From Zanthoxylum bungeanum (lineage: Eukaryota; Streptophyta; Magnoliopsida; Sapindales; Rutaceae), in NCBI GenBank assembly GCA_019454045.1, contig SKCR01035603.1, positions 16,665-80,664 on the forward strand: a stretch of 64,000 nucleotides of DNA, written 5' to 3'. This document shows positions 20,961 through 33,410 of the stretch, piece after piece (positions within the stretch are counted from its first letter, which is position 1; each line of letters opens with the position of its first letter). Made by a program: the position numbers and the translations under genes. The notes under the pieces were generated by a model. The model saw only the letters and a list, made by a program, of their open reading frames with translations, ran no database searches and had not been told where the DNA came from.

Positions 20961-22061
20961 ATGGCAGATCCTGTTAGTGCACTGATAGCTGAAGTATCGT
21001 CCTTCACGACTCATCTAGCAGTATTGATAAATCAAATGAGTCAACCGTCTATTGAAGCTGTTTCTGCTAATGGAATGTTTTTATCCAACAGAGGAGCAGG
21101 ATTTGAACAAGTACAGTATGTGAACAATTGGAACTTCAACAACTGTAGAGGCAGTCATATGCTTAATTATTATCATCCGAATTTTTCATATGCTGATATG
21201 GAGAACATTTTGCAACCTCCTCATGGCTTCAATTATCCAAAAGTTGAGCAGAAACCTTCCTTAGAAGACCTCATGATCACGTTTGTAGCTACAGCTTCAG
21301 AGAGGTTTGAGAAGAATGAGTCAATGCTGGATAATATCGAACACGAATGGGCAATATAGAGGCAAATATGAAATCTTTAGAAGCAAAAATTGAGTTGCTT
21401 GCTTCTTCCATGGCCAATCAACAGACATGGGATTTTCCGAGTGATACTGAAGTCAACCCCAATGAGCAAAGTCAAATTATAACCTGTAGGAGCGGAAAAG
21501 AGTTTAAAGACACCTCTCAGGACTTAGGCAGTAAAGAAAATGAAATGGTATTTCAGGAGGAAACAGTAACAGAAGAAGAGAACAAAGGTGAATTGATAAT
21601 GAGAGGTCAATATGAAGAAATCACCTTCAGTGTTTTCAGAGCCATGCCGAGTTCTCAAGGTGATGCAGACTGTCACATGATAGATACAGTTGAAAGAGAG
21701 TTGAAACCAGACAGGTGAATCAGTATTTCAACAGCCTATGAGCATAATGCAACCATGTATAAAGGAAAATTCTCTGCAGCTAAACTCGAAACCACTCCCA
21801 AAGGGCCGTAAAAAGAGGAAAAGAAAGGCCAGTTCTCACTTAGAGATAATTCCTGGAAGATTAAAAAGAAAACCGAGCCAATTTCACCGAATGTGCAATC
21901 CAAAATTTCCAATTGAAGGGAAATCTACATATCATGGGGGACCATCTATGGATAAATCACCACAGCCTGCCAAGCTATCTTTTTCATGTCATAAGAACCG
22001 GTGGATACCAAAGAAGAAAGTAGATGAGATTATTCGGTTCACTACGTTTAAGCCACCATAA
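20961..22061 (+). pseudogene. Athila-type gag C-terminal region, frameshifted
   Basis: Three consecutive frames. 20961-21359 has FEQVQYVNNWN, NYYHPNFSYAD and KPSLEDLMITFVATASERF, and 21347-21718 has NIEANMKSLEAKIELLASS, FPSDTEVNPNE and ITCRSGKEF. Together they match the region downstream of the capsid in Athila gag polyproteins (familiar 'SLEDxLxxFI...NIExHxxxMKSLExQIGQLA...FPSDTExNP...LRSGKE'). A frameshift lies near 21350 and a stop at 21716. The third frame, 21738-22061, is basic (KGRKKRKRK) and I do not recognise it. The capsid and zinc knuckle are missing, so it cannot form particles. The ATG at 20961 is the first after the leader. Confidence 0.72.
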
Positions 22062-22069
22062 CCATTTGG

Positions 22070-22125
22070 GTGGTTGCGTCTGGCTGTAGACGTTAAACTT
22101 AGCGCTAGCGGGGAGGCAACCCTTG
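22070..22125 (+). other. Conserved post-ORF landmark of Athila-type elements
   Basis: GTAGACGTTAAACTTAGCGC followed by TAGCGGGGAGGCAACCC, a structured string I recognise from downstream of the coding region in many Athila-type elements and their LARD derivatives (usual form GACGTTAAACAAGCGCTT...GGGAGGCAACCC). Confidence 0.6.
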
Positions 22126-22334
22126 CATTTATTTTACAATTATTTTCTTCTTTTCATTTTAATTTTATTTTATTGTGTGCTATTTATTAAATTGCATGTT
22201 ATTTATACAGGTAGCACGAGACACACAAAGCCCGCGCAACCAAATTCTAACCAGCAAGAGTCTGATCAACTCCATGCACGGTAGTGTTGTTCCTCACTCT
22301 TGTTCTTTAAATTTTTATCTTACATTGAGGACAA

Positions 22335-22352
22335 TGCAAATTTTAAGTTTGG
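22335..22352 (+). other. Internal polypurine-like tract of element D
   Basis: TTTTAAGTTTGGGGGTGT, nearly the same as the terminal polypurine tract at 23389-23408. It could act as a second (central) plus-strand primer site. Confidence 0.55.
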
Positions 22353-23388
22353 GGGTGTGTGTATGCTGTTTACTTGCTATTTAGTTGTTTAAAATTTATT
22401 GAAAAAAAAAAAAAAATTTGTTTTAGTCTTTGATAGTAAAGCATAAATCTTGTGATAATTTGTTTGTTTATGGGTGAAATTTTAGAAACGATAAGTGCCT
22501 AATTTACTTTTATCTGATGCCTTGAATAATTGATCTATGTTAGACTCGTAAGCACTTAAAAATAGGTTTTTAGCAGTAAAACTTAAGTAGTTGACAAGGT
22601 GGTCAGTTGAAGAAATTGCATGTCGATGAATGACCGTTTGCTTAGATATCTATCTTGATTTGCTAGTGTTATGAATGGGTATAGCTAAAAAAGAAAAAGA
22701 AAAAATGTCTCTAAAGAAAGAAAATAAACCACCTATAACCGATAAGCGTGAAGCTACCCATGGGCGAGTATTAGGACCACCATGAGGAGAAATGCTACCT
22801 TAAAGGGTAGGTGAGTTGAAAAAAAAATTGCAAAAATGAGAAAAGAAAAAAGAGACAAGAAAATAAAAGAAAAACCATACCATACCGAACACAAAATAAG
22901 GCAATTACAAAGCATAATTGAGATATCTAGGTTGGTTTGACCCATCGATTCTAATTTTTAAACGAAATCATTGAGTTAGCTTACTTAAGATCAAAGCTGT
23001 GAATGAACCTTTACACACACACACCTTGAGTCTAGCTTAGATAATTTATTCAAGAATTTGGATTCGAGTTGCAATTGCGTACTTTGAAGGTTCTCTAATT
23101 TCATTTATAAGCTTTCTTTGAGGATATATTTATGCGTAACTATCGAGACTATGTTTTTGTTATTTTTTATTTTTGCATGATTGTGTGTGAATGACGTTTG
23201 TGGGTGTCGTCACTGTAAGCCCTCACGAGACTATAACTCGTCCACTAGGGCCGCCTAGGGGTTTAAAGGCTTGTTGCATATGCTAAATGCAATCGTGATC
23301 CCTACGAAAGTGGCTTAGTTAATTTAGTAATTTTTAATTATTTATTTGAATTTAGTTTTTATTTTATCTTTTGCTCGGGACTAGCAAA
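22353..23388 (+). other. Element D 3' untranslated region
   Basis: Non-coding, with an A-run at 22400-22415, A/G-rich stretches (22685-22730, 22815-22875) and phrases such as GTGAAGCTACCCATGGGCG. Bases about 22400-23150 reappear, diverged, in element C at 53240-54020. No gene; frame 22754-22945 is spurious. Confidence 0.7.
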
Positions 23389-23408
23389 ACCTTAAGTTTG
23401 GGGGTGTT
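23389..23408 (+). other. Element D terminal polypurine tract
   Basis: CCTTAAGTTTGGGGGTGTT, directly before the 3' LTR TGATAAGTG. Confidence 0.75.
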
Positions 23409-24781
23409 TGATAAGTGTGGTTTATACCCACTTATTATGGTATTCTCAGCTTATTATTTTGTTATATTTCGAGATATTTAATATTATTTATAGTTTATTT
23501 CATGTTTTATTTGTAGGAGCATTAATACATGGATCTGGGAATAATTGCACGTGTTTTGGGAACTTTTAGGAAGACACAGGACGAGCAGGGAAGAATGGCG
23601 CCGAGGCGCCAAAATCCCATATAAGTACAGAGAGAATGGCGCCACGGCGCCATTCATCAATCACAAAGGGCGCCGTGGCGCCCTAAATAATAAGAGATTG
23701 GCGCCGAGGCGCCAATGAAGAAGGAAGGCGCCTCGGCGCCCTAAAATGTCAATTCTCATACAAAATGCCGAGATTATGCGCCGCGGCGCTGCGAGAAGAC
23801 CTGACACCGCCCGTTCGGGAAAGTGATTTTAGGGTTTTTTATAATCCTAATGATACCCATGACTCCCAGACTCAACTATAAATATAACAGTTCATCCAAC
23901 ACAAAGGGAGGCTAATACAGAGCACAAAACACAGAAACACATATTTTTAGAGACCCAATGAGAGGATTGAAGAGCGACAAGAGGAGATTAAGGGCTGTAA
24001 TATCCGAGAGGAAGAGATTCAATTCGGGTTTTATCTTCTTATTTCTTTCTTAAAACTCTAATGATTTCCATTAGATTCATGACTTATTATTCATTGTTTT
24101 ATCTTTTGTCATGAATTTACTCCTTAATTCTGGAGAATGATGTAATTGATGCTTGAACCTTGTATTTCGTTTATCAATTTTGTTATGAAGTCTTATTAAT
24201 TTATTTATATTCTTTTGAGTTTAATGCTTCTTGATTGCTGGCCACAATTGAAGATGATGAATGTTTAGAATCTATCACTCGAGAGAGGGGATTTTGAATA
24301 GATCTAAAGAATATAGCCTAGGATTTTATAGAGTTCGAGAGAATCTGTAGTCATTTGAAGTCGTTATATAGAATCACAAATCGTAATGAGTTGTTAACTA
24401 TTGGATTTTTATAGAGATATCAAGTCTATAGTTGATAATCTTTTCACTCACTCGCACTCGAGAGAGGAGTGGATATTTTGGGGTCTTGACTTATAAACAA
24501 TATAACTGAACAAAGATTAATTGGCATAACAAATACATAGGTGACAGCTAGGTGAAATCATGATCCAGAATCTCTATCTTATTAGTTCCTCCTATATAAT
24601 ATTTTTATTTTTATATTTATTATTTATAAAAATCTTTATTAATTTTTCTAAATAAAGTTAGGATTATCAATTGTAGTACTTAGTGCGAGTTAACGCAATC
24701 CCTGTGGGTTCGACACTCTAAACTCATTTATACTAAAATTGACACTGTACACTTGCGGTACGATATAAAAATATCACAACA
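23409..24781 (+). repeat. Element D 3' LTR
   Basis: Nearly identical to the 5' LTR, with the six GGCGCC pairs (23597-23790) and TATA (23876-23887). Most differences are single-base length changes, plus a small rearrangement near 23806-23815 (CACCGCCCGTTCGG against CACGTTCCGG). Confidence 0.9.
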
Positions 24782-24786
24782 ATAAC

Positions 24787-25990
24787 ATGCTTGTGTGAAT
24801 ACATGGTTGCGATACATGAATAATGTATATCGGATGGATATTAGATGGTTGGGGCAATTTTAGAATTGTTGTAATAATTTGATTTATTAATTGGACCTGC
24901 ATGTTCCAGCCTTTTTACCTCTTTATTCTTTGTATTCTCTTCTCACCTATTTCCCTCAATGTAAATGAGGTTTCTTTAGAAGTGTAGTGTAACGGGTAGA
25001 AGAAATATTTGTGCTAGCGGGAGAGAGAAATGGAGAGATTTGATCTAGGATCATTGTGTAAAGTATCCATCCGCATATCATTATTATTTTTCATATGCGC
25101 TTTATTATGTGTTTAGAATGCATGTTTAAGGGTGTATGATGATGAGACCTTAAAAAAGATAATAAATTGGTTGCCAATTTGAACTCGAAAAACCTCACAA
25201 ATATTAAGCGTCTTTCCTTCATTGAGTGATTCTCACTCAAGATCCGAGACTGGCATTGCTTGTTGGCCAAAGTCAAGGACTTTGTCCGTCGAGGATGTTT
25301 TTTGAATCACGAGAGCTTTGTTCCATATTGGTGTCTTGTCCAAGTTATGGTTTGTTGGCCAAAGTCAAGACCACTTCTTGTCCATCGACATTGATTACGA
25401 AGCTTTCCATGGTCAATGGGTCGCGCTTAATTGGGATCACTAAGTTCGTTGTGCCAAAGCCAAGGCTAGTTGATTCAGAGGAAAAGATTAGGTAATACAT
25501 TGGATGTATTGGCATATATAAGATATATGTTTCGGACTTGGATGTCCCCCTACCGGATCTAGGATTGGATTGGATCCAATCGATCTTAGAGATCTACCTA
25601 GTTAATTATCAAACAATTTGTTGGCCAAAGTCAAGATTGTGTGATATTTAATGGGATCCTAGCCCACTAGGAAACATGGTTTCCCGAGTACTCGACATAG
25701 GGTTAGAGGCTCGCCGAAAAATATGGGAGGTAAGAATTGAATTTGCAATATTCGTTTAATTACTTGCAATACGCGTCAAACAAATATCATTCGTCAAATA
25801 AATTAAATATTAGTTGGACTAATATTTAAATGTTGTTTTAATAAATAGTTGGACTATATTCAAACTATTCTTTATAGTTGATTTTATAATTGGATTATAG
25901 TAATCAATATAATTGATTTTAATCTATTAAATTATAGTTGATTAAATAGTTGGACTATTGTAATCATTATAATAAATAGTACCTAAATAG
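24787..25990 (+). other. Copia A2 leader, second part
   Basis: Resumes after D. Contains TTGTTGGCCAAAGTCAAG at 25260-25277, 25352-25369 and 25618-25635, and a decayed copy near 25445. From 25780 it becomes AT-rich with repeated AGTTGGACTAT phrases, leading into gag. Confidence 0.72.
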
Positions 25991-26990
25991 TTGATTAAAT
26001 AGTTGGACTATTAGAATCAAGATAAAATTGAAAGATTGACATTTAAAACATAATCCTAGGGAAAATGTGTTTAAATGATTTAATTTTTCAAATTGGGAAT
26101 TAATTTCAGGATGATCCTGGAAAACTAATAAGTTACTTTATTTGATAAAATAACATATTAGGCCTAAACCCGGAGTTAAGGAAATAGTAGAGCATAATCT
26201 TTGGAAGATTAATGTGATGATAACTTTAGTGCTTAATCCATTAAGCTTGTCGCAGTAGACTCCTTAATTTCTTTATCGACTAAGGGCTAGATCCTTAAAG
26301 TATGGTATTGAAAATGAAGGATCTTCATAAATCTATTTTTAGATTTTAGAAGTACTAAAATTGCAATAATAACTCTTGGAGAGTTAATGACTATTCTCAT
26401 GAGATAAAGTCAAACTTTACAATTAGGCAAGTAGTGCAAGACGCACCTTACTTCGATATTCTAGAAACCTGAGGCTTGGCCAAAGGCTACTGGAAAGTTG
26501 AAAAGGGGCAAATGCAAAATCATTATAATCTTCTAGGAAGATAAATGACATATCCCAAAATGTCTGCCTAAATTGTGGCAAACGGGATCGCGGAAGCGTG
26601 ACTGCCGTTTGGACAAAGCAGACATGAAGGAATTGAAGAACGAGCAAGGCTCTGACTTCAAATATGTTTGTCATCATTATGTCACAACTAGTATTAAAAT
26701 TGGATTTTGAATACTTAGTGTGATACATAAATATATATTGATGTTGAGAATCTGTTATGACACATGATACTGACTTCAATAGAGATATATCTACGAATTG
26801 GAAACGGGACGAAAACCGCTGTTTCAACCGTAGATACCTAAGTTTAGGAACTCCCCTCGTGTGTTGTACCTAAATTTGGAAACTGTTATAATGTAACTAG
26901 TTTGACTAGGAACATTATCTCTATATCAGTGTTTAACCCACTGTGGGTTTACCTTATATTTTAGAACACTAAAGTGTTTCATTATATAAA
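25991..26990 (+). pseudogene. Copia A2 gag-protease remnant
   Basis: Heavily decayed counterpart of A1 gag. The region 26000-26110 aligns with the start of gag (ATAATCCTAGGGAAAATGTG, TTTCAAATTGGGAATTAA), 26565-26625 with the zinc knuckle (TGCCTAAATTGTGGCAAACG, frame lost after it), and 26690-26760 with the protease motif region. Multiple stops and shifts prevent any long frame. The 134-codon antisense frame at 26423-26827 is a shadow. Function in a live element: particle protein and processing protease. Confidence 0.7.
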
Positions 26991-28330
26991 TATGATATTT
27001 AGATAAACACATTAGATGTGAATAACAGAGTTTATATTTTGAATATAAAAAATCTCAAACATATAACATGACAAACAAATAGCTCTCAAACTGATTGATC
27101 AGAAGAAACATATTGTGGCATTATTTTCTGGGAACGCAATTAAACAAGAACGTATATCCGCACTTTTGAAGAGTGGGTACTAGGACTGATTTGATCCCAT
27201 TCAAATAAAGTCTACGAATCTAGTTTATTGGGCAAAGTGCCTAAAACACTATTTACTTGGTAAAAGTGTAAATGCCACCGACCTGTTAGTCCTAGTTCAT
27301 AGTGAAGTAAGTGGGCCCATGTCTAGCTAGGCTAGAAGTGGATATGAATATTTCGTGACCTTTACGGATGTGGCATCACGTTATGGTTATGTGTTTCTTT
27401 TAGAACACAAATCAGAAACTTTTAAGTTTCGACACGAAATAGACAACAGATCGGCTAAAGTATTAGACCGTCACAGTAAGACCGTAATGAAAATACTTAA
27501 GCAATAAGTTTCTAATTTACTTGAAAGAGTATAGTATTCTTTCAATGAGGACTCCTCCCGGAACACGTCAAGTTGATGGTGTGTCCGAACCGAGTAACTG
27601 AATTTTGTAAGACATTATAAGGTTAATCATGAGTCGTTCTGAGCTACCATTTCCTTCAACGGATAAGCATAAACAATGTAGAACTTATTTAGAATGAGGT
27701 TCCATTATAATCTATTTGAAAGATATCATATTAGATATGAACGGGAAAGAAAACCGGGTTTCTCATTCCTGATAATTTGGGTATGCTAGGCATATGTTTG
27801 GATGATACCAAACTAGAACCCAAATTGGATAAATGTCAATTGTAAGTTATCCTAGCGAAACAATAAGTATAGTACTTATACAACTCACATGAGAACAATT
27901 TGATATATGCTCACCATGCGTTTTTCCTAAGAGGAATACCGATATGCAGTGGTAAGTGGGAGGATAGTAAAACTCGATGAAAATCAGAGTAATACTATTC
28001 CAGGCACCGAATCTTAATGGAACATAAATAGTTCATCAATGATGAAAACTATACATAATCTTCGAATACACAAGAATCGCGTAAGTCGGAGAGAGTCAGA
28101 AAACAACCTAGGGTATGGGTTCTAATCTCACCTCATAAAGATGTTAATCTTTTGAGGTATACCAACCGACTACGTATAAGGAAGTGATACAAGGTATCGA
28201 CTCCCTAATCATGACAAAGTGTCATTAGTCCGAAATGGATTCCATGTATATCAACAAGTTTGGATACTAGTTGATGTACCGCAAGGCATTGTGCCTATTG
28301 GTACTATAAGTCTTCAAGGAAGACGTACAT
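26991..28330 (+). pseudogene. Copia A2 integrase and linker remnant
   Basis: Aligns with A3 (inverted) and A5. The stretch 27225-27420 translates in pieces to integrase core text (VNATDLLVL, EVSGPM, TFTDVASRYGYVF), the last holding the first catalytic Asp region. 27530-27600 corresponds to the segment before NGV. 27780-27960 and 28130-28330 match the linker before RT. It is broken by many stops. Confidence 0.7.
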
Positions 28331-29461
28331 GGATGGCAACATACCAACGTATAAAGCTAGGCTTTTAACGGAAAGGTATCGTTGTCAACATTGTGTTGAT
28401 TACGATTCAACCTCTTACCTGTTGCTACGGTAAATCCATTTGGATAATGCTTGCTAATGCTGCATGTTTCATTTATGAAATATGTCAGCTTAACGGGAAA
28501 ATCTCTTTCCTGAAAAGGAAACCTTTTGGAGGATGTTTACAACAATCCTGTCGGTTTTGTCGTACCATAACTAGCAAACAAGGTTTGCGGGTTATTCGAT
28601 CCATGTTTGGATTAAAGCAAGCATAGGTTCTTGGAATTATGGTTTTTTATGTAATCATAATAGTTTATGATTTAATTCAAAACGAAATGATTATTGTGTA
28701 TATATGAGGGTTAGTGGAAGCACACTGATAGTGGCTGTCCTATATGAATAATGATAATATATCATTTCTTGGAAATGATATTCCTATAATAAAATCGGCA
28801 AAAGCTTGGCTTTAAGAAAACTCTCTGAGAAATCGTACATTGAAAAATGTACGTGACTTGGTGTCTCATACGCTTTGAGCATATGGAGTCACAAACAGGC
28901 CAATCCGAGTGATAGTCACTGGATTGAAGTTAAGAACATACTTAGTGTCTTAGAGAACTAAGGATGCTGTCTTAATCTGTGGAGAAGAAGAACTTGTAGT
29001 GACTAGGATCACTACTGCAAGTTTCCTAAGCCGATAAAACGCCTACAAGTCGTAAAAACGGTACTATAAAGTTTGAATAATGGTACAGTGAGCTGGAAAT
29101 CTTCCAAGCAAGATACTGTTACCGAATAAAACAACAAATGCGGGTTATTGCTGCAGCTGAGGCGGCAATAGAAGCCTTCTGGGTCGATAATAAATCTAAT
29201 TAGATTAGAAATAATTTTGTTAGCAGCTGAGCTAGGCTTGAGCACAGGCTAAAGAATTAATGGTCTCATCAACGATCCAGATATATACTTCGACTATTCA
29301 TCTGATTCGTTCGGATCATACATCATGGCGATGTGTGATGATCGTATAAATCGCATTTTACGATAATAATGAAAAACCGCTGACGAAAGCATTTCCTTAG
29401 CAATTTGAACCAACCGTACATAGTTCGGGTGTGTAAGACACTCGAGTGACTGGCTATAGGC
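28331..29461 (+). pseudogene. Copia A2 reverse transcriptase / RNase H remnant
   Basis: The frame 28393-28626 ends in FGLKQA, the copia RT YGLKQ motif, but most other RT motifs are shifted. The catalytic VDD region near 28740-28760 is damaged. From 28860 to 29440 the sequence aligns with the RNase H regions of A3 (31840-32470, inverted) and A5 (60480-61100, inverted). The antisense frames at 29012-29245 and 29294-29533 are shadows of it. Confidence 0.72.
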
Positions 29462-29473
29462 CAAGTGGGAGAA
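29462..29473 (+). other. Copia A2 polypurine tract
   Basis: CAAGTGGGAGAA, directly before the LTR start TGTTGGACA. A5 has the same tract inverted at 60473-60485. Confidence 0.75.
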
Positions 29474-31493
29474 TGTTGGACAATTATGACCCATAGTGTC
29501 ACTATTTGTACAGATCATGGTGTTGTTGTACAAATTAACTATGTGACAAAGGAGATTGCACTCTTGTCATTTGTGATTAGATCACCTAGATATATAAATG
29601 ATAGGAGGTCCTGTGATTTGTTCCTGGATTGAGAATGATATGAGACAGTATCAATCCACGAAGGATAAATCATTTAACATCCATAGTAAGAGCATTATCG
29701 AGATTGGACATCGATGAATGCGTAAAAGACTAGTATTACACTTGTGCGCGTTGTGAGGGCATAACGGTATAGTTCTCATATATTTGGGTGTATGATACTC
29801 ATGCAAGTGTAATAGGAGGTTGTGTTTCACCGATGGTACGGGAAACAGCTTCGCTCTGGATAGACCCCCTAGGAATTCCATTGGTAGTATGACTATGTGT
29901 CTATGGAAATCTGAAATCAGGGTAGGTGTATTTGGTCTTAACATGAGACTTGCACCGCTAATACTTGCGACAATCAATATACTTTGGTTGCGGTCGTCCA
30001 GGACTTTAATAGGTTCTGTGTACGCCTATGCTGGATATATTGAGAATCGTAGTGTGTTGGGTGTGATGTCAAGACGGAAGTGTCACTCCAGTCATATGGA
30101 GATGATGATCGCGTAGGGATACAGAACTGGTTCTCTAAAAAGGTTGCAACCGTCGGGATAATATGACTTGGTCATGATTATCCGATAATAAAGAGACTAG
30201 TTACTCGTAATCCGATATATGCTTCGTACGGGGCAGAGACTGTACCAGCCCCATGCCTTGCATGTGATCATCCGATACTGGACAGAAATACGCAATATTA
30301 CGTATACTACGCTTGATATAGATCCTTTATTCTTGTAAGGATATTTCCGGAGAATTGGGTAGGCATGGCACTTTGCTAGAGGCCAACCTTGTCTTGTAAT
30401 TCAGTATAAACGTAGTACAAGGTACTTAAGTTTTCGGATAGTCCGACGACCGAATTTACTGCAACATATCCGGGGATCTCAGGGTCGCTTCCCAAAGATT
30501 CACTGATGACGTATTTCTCGCACTTTTATTAATCTGGGATTAATAAGATGAGAGAGAAAATTAATATGGGATTAATTGCAGAGATATTTTATCTGGGATA
30601 AAATATTGATTAAAGAGAGATAACGATTAATTTGGAATTAATCGGTAAATTAATATATTCGATATATTAACGAAATTGGATTTCGACGCGGAATTAAAAT
30701 TAGATTTTAATTCGGGCAGACAAGTTAATTTAGAATTAATTCGTTAGCGATGTGAATAGTGATTTCGCTAGGCGTAATCATTTAATTGCGTCGCAACGGA
30801 AAATTCGTTAATTTGGAATTAACGAACCCGAGCCCGAGATTATTTTCGAGCGCATTCGCATTTTGAATTCGAGTGCGGCACGCAAGTCAAATCAAGCGTC
30901 AAATCATTAGTCGCATCAAGCGTCAAATCACTTGTCACTTTGAGTGATGTGACTTGACAACTTGATTGATTGATGTGATTAGGTGATGTGTGTGGTTGGC
31001 AATTACAGCTTTAATTGTTTGACTTTTTAAGTAACAATTTTGGTATATTTTTTGTAAATGAATTACCAAAATTACATAACACATTTCATCTATCTTCTCT
31101 CTCCATTTTTCTCTCATCTACACGCCCATGGTGGGCATTCTTCACTGGTTTTTCCACTGAAAAAACGTGAGCAGTGAAGGGGAAGCAAGTGCAATTTTGT
31201 GTCAAAATCAAGAGTGCTAGCACACTCCGGGATCATGCGAAGGTGATAGAGAAGTCCACCCATGAGCCGGGAACCATTCGACGAAGCTTGGAGCTTGACG
31301 AAGGACCTCCAATCGCTGAAAATGAGGAGCAAAATACAGCCCACTGCCGCACAAACCAGTAACCAGATTTTCAGTTTTTGTTGCCTCAAGCGTCGCTCAA
31401 CCGATCGATGTAAGTATTCCGCGACTTCCTCGAATGTATTCACTTATGTTTCATGCTTGTAAATTGATCTTGGGATGCTTAGAATCTCCAACA
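29474..31493 (+). repeat. Copia A2 3' LTR (complete, 2020 bp)
   Basis: TGTTGGACAATTATGACCC...AGAATCTCCAACA. It is the best full-length LTR of the family here and the reference for the others. It ends exactly where inverted A3 LTR sequence starts. The A2 counterpart of the C insertion site (GAGTGCGGCACGCAAGTC) is intact at about 30870-30890. Frames 29820-30116, 31114-31443 and 31262-31462 lie inside the LTR and are not genes. Confidence 0.88.
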
Positions 31494-31834
31494 CTATCAC
31501 ACTTGCATAAGTATCCAATACTTAAATATATGAGAACTATGCCGTTAAGCTTCCATAACGCACACAAGTGCAATACTATCCTATTCCGCATTATCGATGT
31601 CCAGTCTCGATAATACTACGACTAGGGATATTTAATGATTAAACCTTTTATGGATTAATACTGTCTCATATCTTATTATTATGTACTAATCATATGGAAT
31701 TTTATCATTTATATATCTAAGTAATCCAATTTACAAAATGATAAAAGATCAATTTCCTATGTCACATAGTTAATTTGTACAAAGACATCATGTCTTTTAC
31801 AAATAGTGATGCTATGGGTCATAATTGTCCAACA
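31494..31834 (-). repeat. Copia A3 3' LTR, proximal part
   Basis: First 341 bp of a family LTR in inverted orientation; its TG terminus is at 31834 (plus ...ATTGTCCAACA). The rest of this LTR is at 16616-17885, so A2 lies inside it. Confidence 0.82.
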
Positions 31835-32480
31835 ATCTCTCACTTAGCCTATAGCTAATCACTCAAGTGTCCAATACCTGAACTATGTACGGGTCGCTCA
31901 TGCTTATGCTGAGATATCGTTTTCGCCAGTGGATTTACAAGGTTATCATCTGATGCGATTTATTCGATCATCACATCGCCACGATGTATGATCTCATGAA
32001 TCAGATAAAAATGTCGAAGTACATACTTGGATCGTTGATGAGACCGTAATTCTTTAGCCTGTGTTGTAGCCTAGCTCAACTACTAACAGAACTACTCCTA
32101 ATCTAATTAGGAATTTTATAGATCCAAAATGCATCTTTTGTTGCCTCAGCTACAACAATATAATCCGCTTTTATTGAATCGGCAACAGTATCTTGCTTGG
32201 AAAATTTCCAGCTCACTGTTCCGTTGTTCAAACAAAATACGTACCCTGATTGCGACACAAAGTCGTCTTCATCGGTTCAGAAACTTGCAACGGTGAACCC
32301 AGTTTCCTCAAGTTCCCATTCTCCATAAATTAAGATAGCATCCTTAGTTCGTCTAAGATACTCTAGGATGTTCTTTACATCAATCCAGGGACCATCACCT
32401 GGATCGGCCTGATTGTGACTCCATATGCTCAAAGCATATGAGACACCAGGTCGTGTACATGTTTTTCAATGTACGGGTTC
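31835..32480 (-). pseudogene. Copia A3 RNase H remnant
   Basis: Aligns with A2 28870-29460 and A5 60480-61120. It starts next to a degenerate polypurine tract (minus AAGTGAGAGAT). No long frame remains. Confidence 0.68.
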
Positions 32481-33410
32481 TCGGAGAGTGCCAACAACTT
32501 TTAGATCTATCCTAGTAGATCCTTATTCCTAGAATAAAGGTTGCATCTCCCAAGTATTCGATGGAGAATTTTAATGAAATCCAAGCTTTCATCGATTGTA
32601 ATATGGGAATGTCATTGCTAAGAAGCAATACATCATCAACGAATAGGACAATCATTATCAGTGCACTCCCACTAACCTTCTTATATACACATGAATCATC
32701 TTCGTTTTGAATGAAACCATATACCATTATGATCACATAAAAATATTGGTTCCAAGAACATAATGTTTGCTTCAATCCATAAATGGATCGAGTTAATTTG
32801 CAAACCTTGTTTGCATGTTTTGGCACGAAAAAACCGCCGGGTGTTGTAAACATCCTCCAAAAGGTTTCCGTTAAGGAAAGCGGTTTTGACGTCCATCTGT
32901 CATATTTCATAATTGAAGTATGCAGAAATAGCAAGCATTATCCGAATGGATTTAATCATGGCAACAGATAAAAGGTTTCGTCGTAATCGTCATTATGGTG
33001 ATGACGATACCCTTTCGCTACATGCCTAGCTTTGTACGTTTGTATGTTGCCATCGATGTATGTCTTCACCATGAAGACTCATTTGCTACCAATATGCACA
33101 ATTCCTTCTGGTACATCAACCAGTGTCCAAACTTGGTTGGTATACATGGAATCAATTTCGGACTTCATGGCACTTTGCCATAAACCGGAGTTGATGCCTT
33201 GTATCGTTTCCTCATACGTAGTCTGTTCGTCTTCCTCAATAAGATTGACATCTACATGAGGTGAGATCACAAACCATACCTCTTAGGCTATTTCCTGACT
33301 CTCTCTAACCTACGTGTTTCTTGTGTATTAGAAGATTGTGGTATAGATTCATCCCTGATGAACTGTTTGTGTTCCGTTAAAGGATCGGTGCCAGGAACAG
33401 TATTACTCCG
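32481..33410 (-). pseudogene. Copia A3 reverse transcriptase remnant
   Basis: RNA-dependent DNA polymerase of a Ty1/copia element. Frame 32512-32934 (140 codons) contains KLTRSIYGLKQTLCSW, the catalytic box LFVDDVLLLSND (codons near 32632-32643, YVDD-type) and LGIRIY. The preceding motif MDVKTAFLNGNLLEDVY sits in another frame (32696-32896), so there is at least one frameshift. Frame 33079-33270 holds the upstream part with WQSAMKSEIDSMYTNQVWTLVDVP, the familiar 'W.xAMxxEMxS...NxxWxLVxxP' stretch. It is better preserved than the other family A copies but not functional. Confidence 0.82.

Larger units (their letters stand above)
19349..24781 (+). mobile_element. Element D: complete Athila-like non-autonomous gypsy element (LARD-like)
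   Basis: 5.4 kb, with LTRs of 1379 bp (19349-20727) and 1373 bp (23409-24781), an Asp-tRNA-type PBS, a partial gag, a post-gag landmark, a 3' UTR and a polypurine tract. It is flanked by ATAAT (19344-19348) and ATAAC (24782-24786), and the empty site GATTGATTGAATAACATC is preserved in A1 near 4396. There is no capsid, protease, RT or integrase. The LTRs are almost identical, so the insertion is young. It must be mobilised in trans. Confidence 0.9.

Noticed and set aside
29820..30116. 98-codon frame recurring near 38275-38553 and, inverted, near 59880-60258
   Set aside because: It is shared because it lies within the family A LTR. The frame is opened and closed by different mutations in each copy, and both strands give similar-length frames.
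31114..31443. 109-codon antisense frame with a hydrophobic stretch, repeated at 17883-18200
   Set aside because: The two copies are the 5' and 3' LTR of one element (A2), so their similarity is by descent. The frame is not kept in A1, A4 or A5, and it ends at the LTR segment edges.
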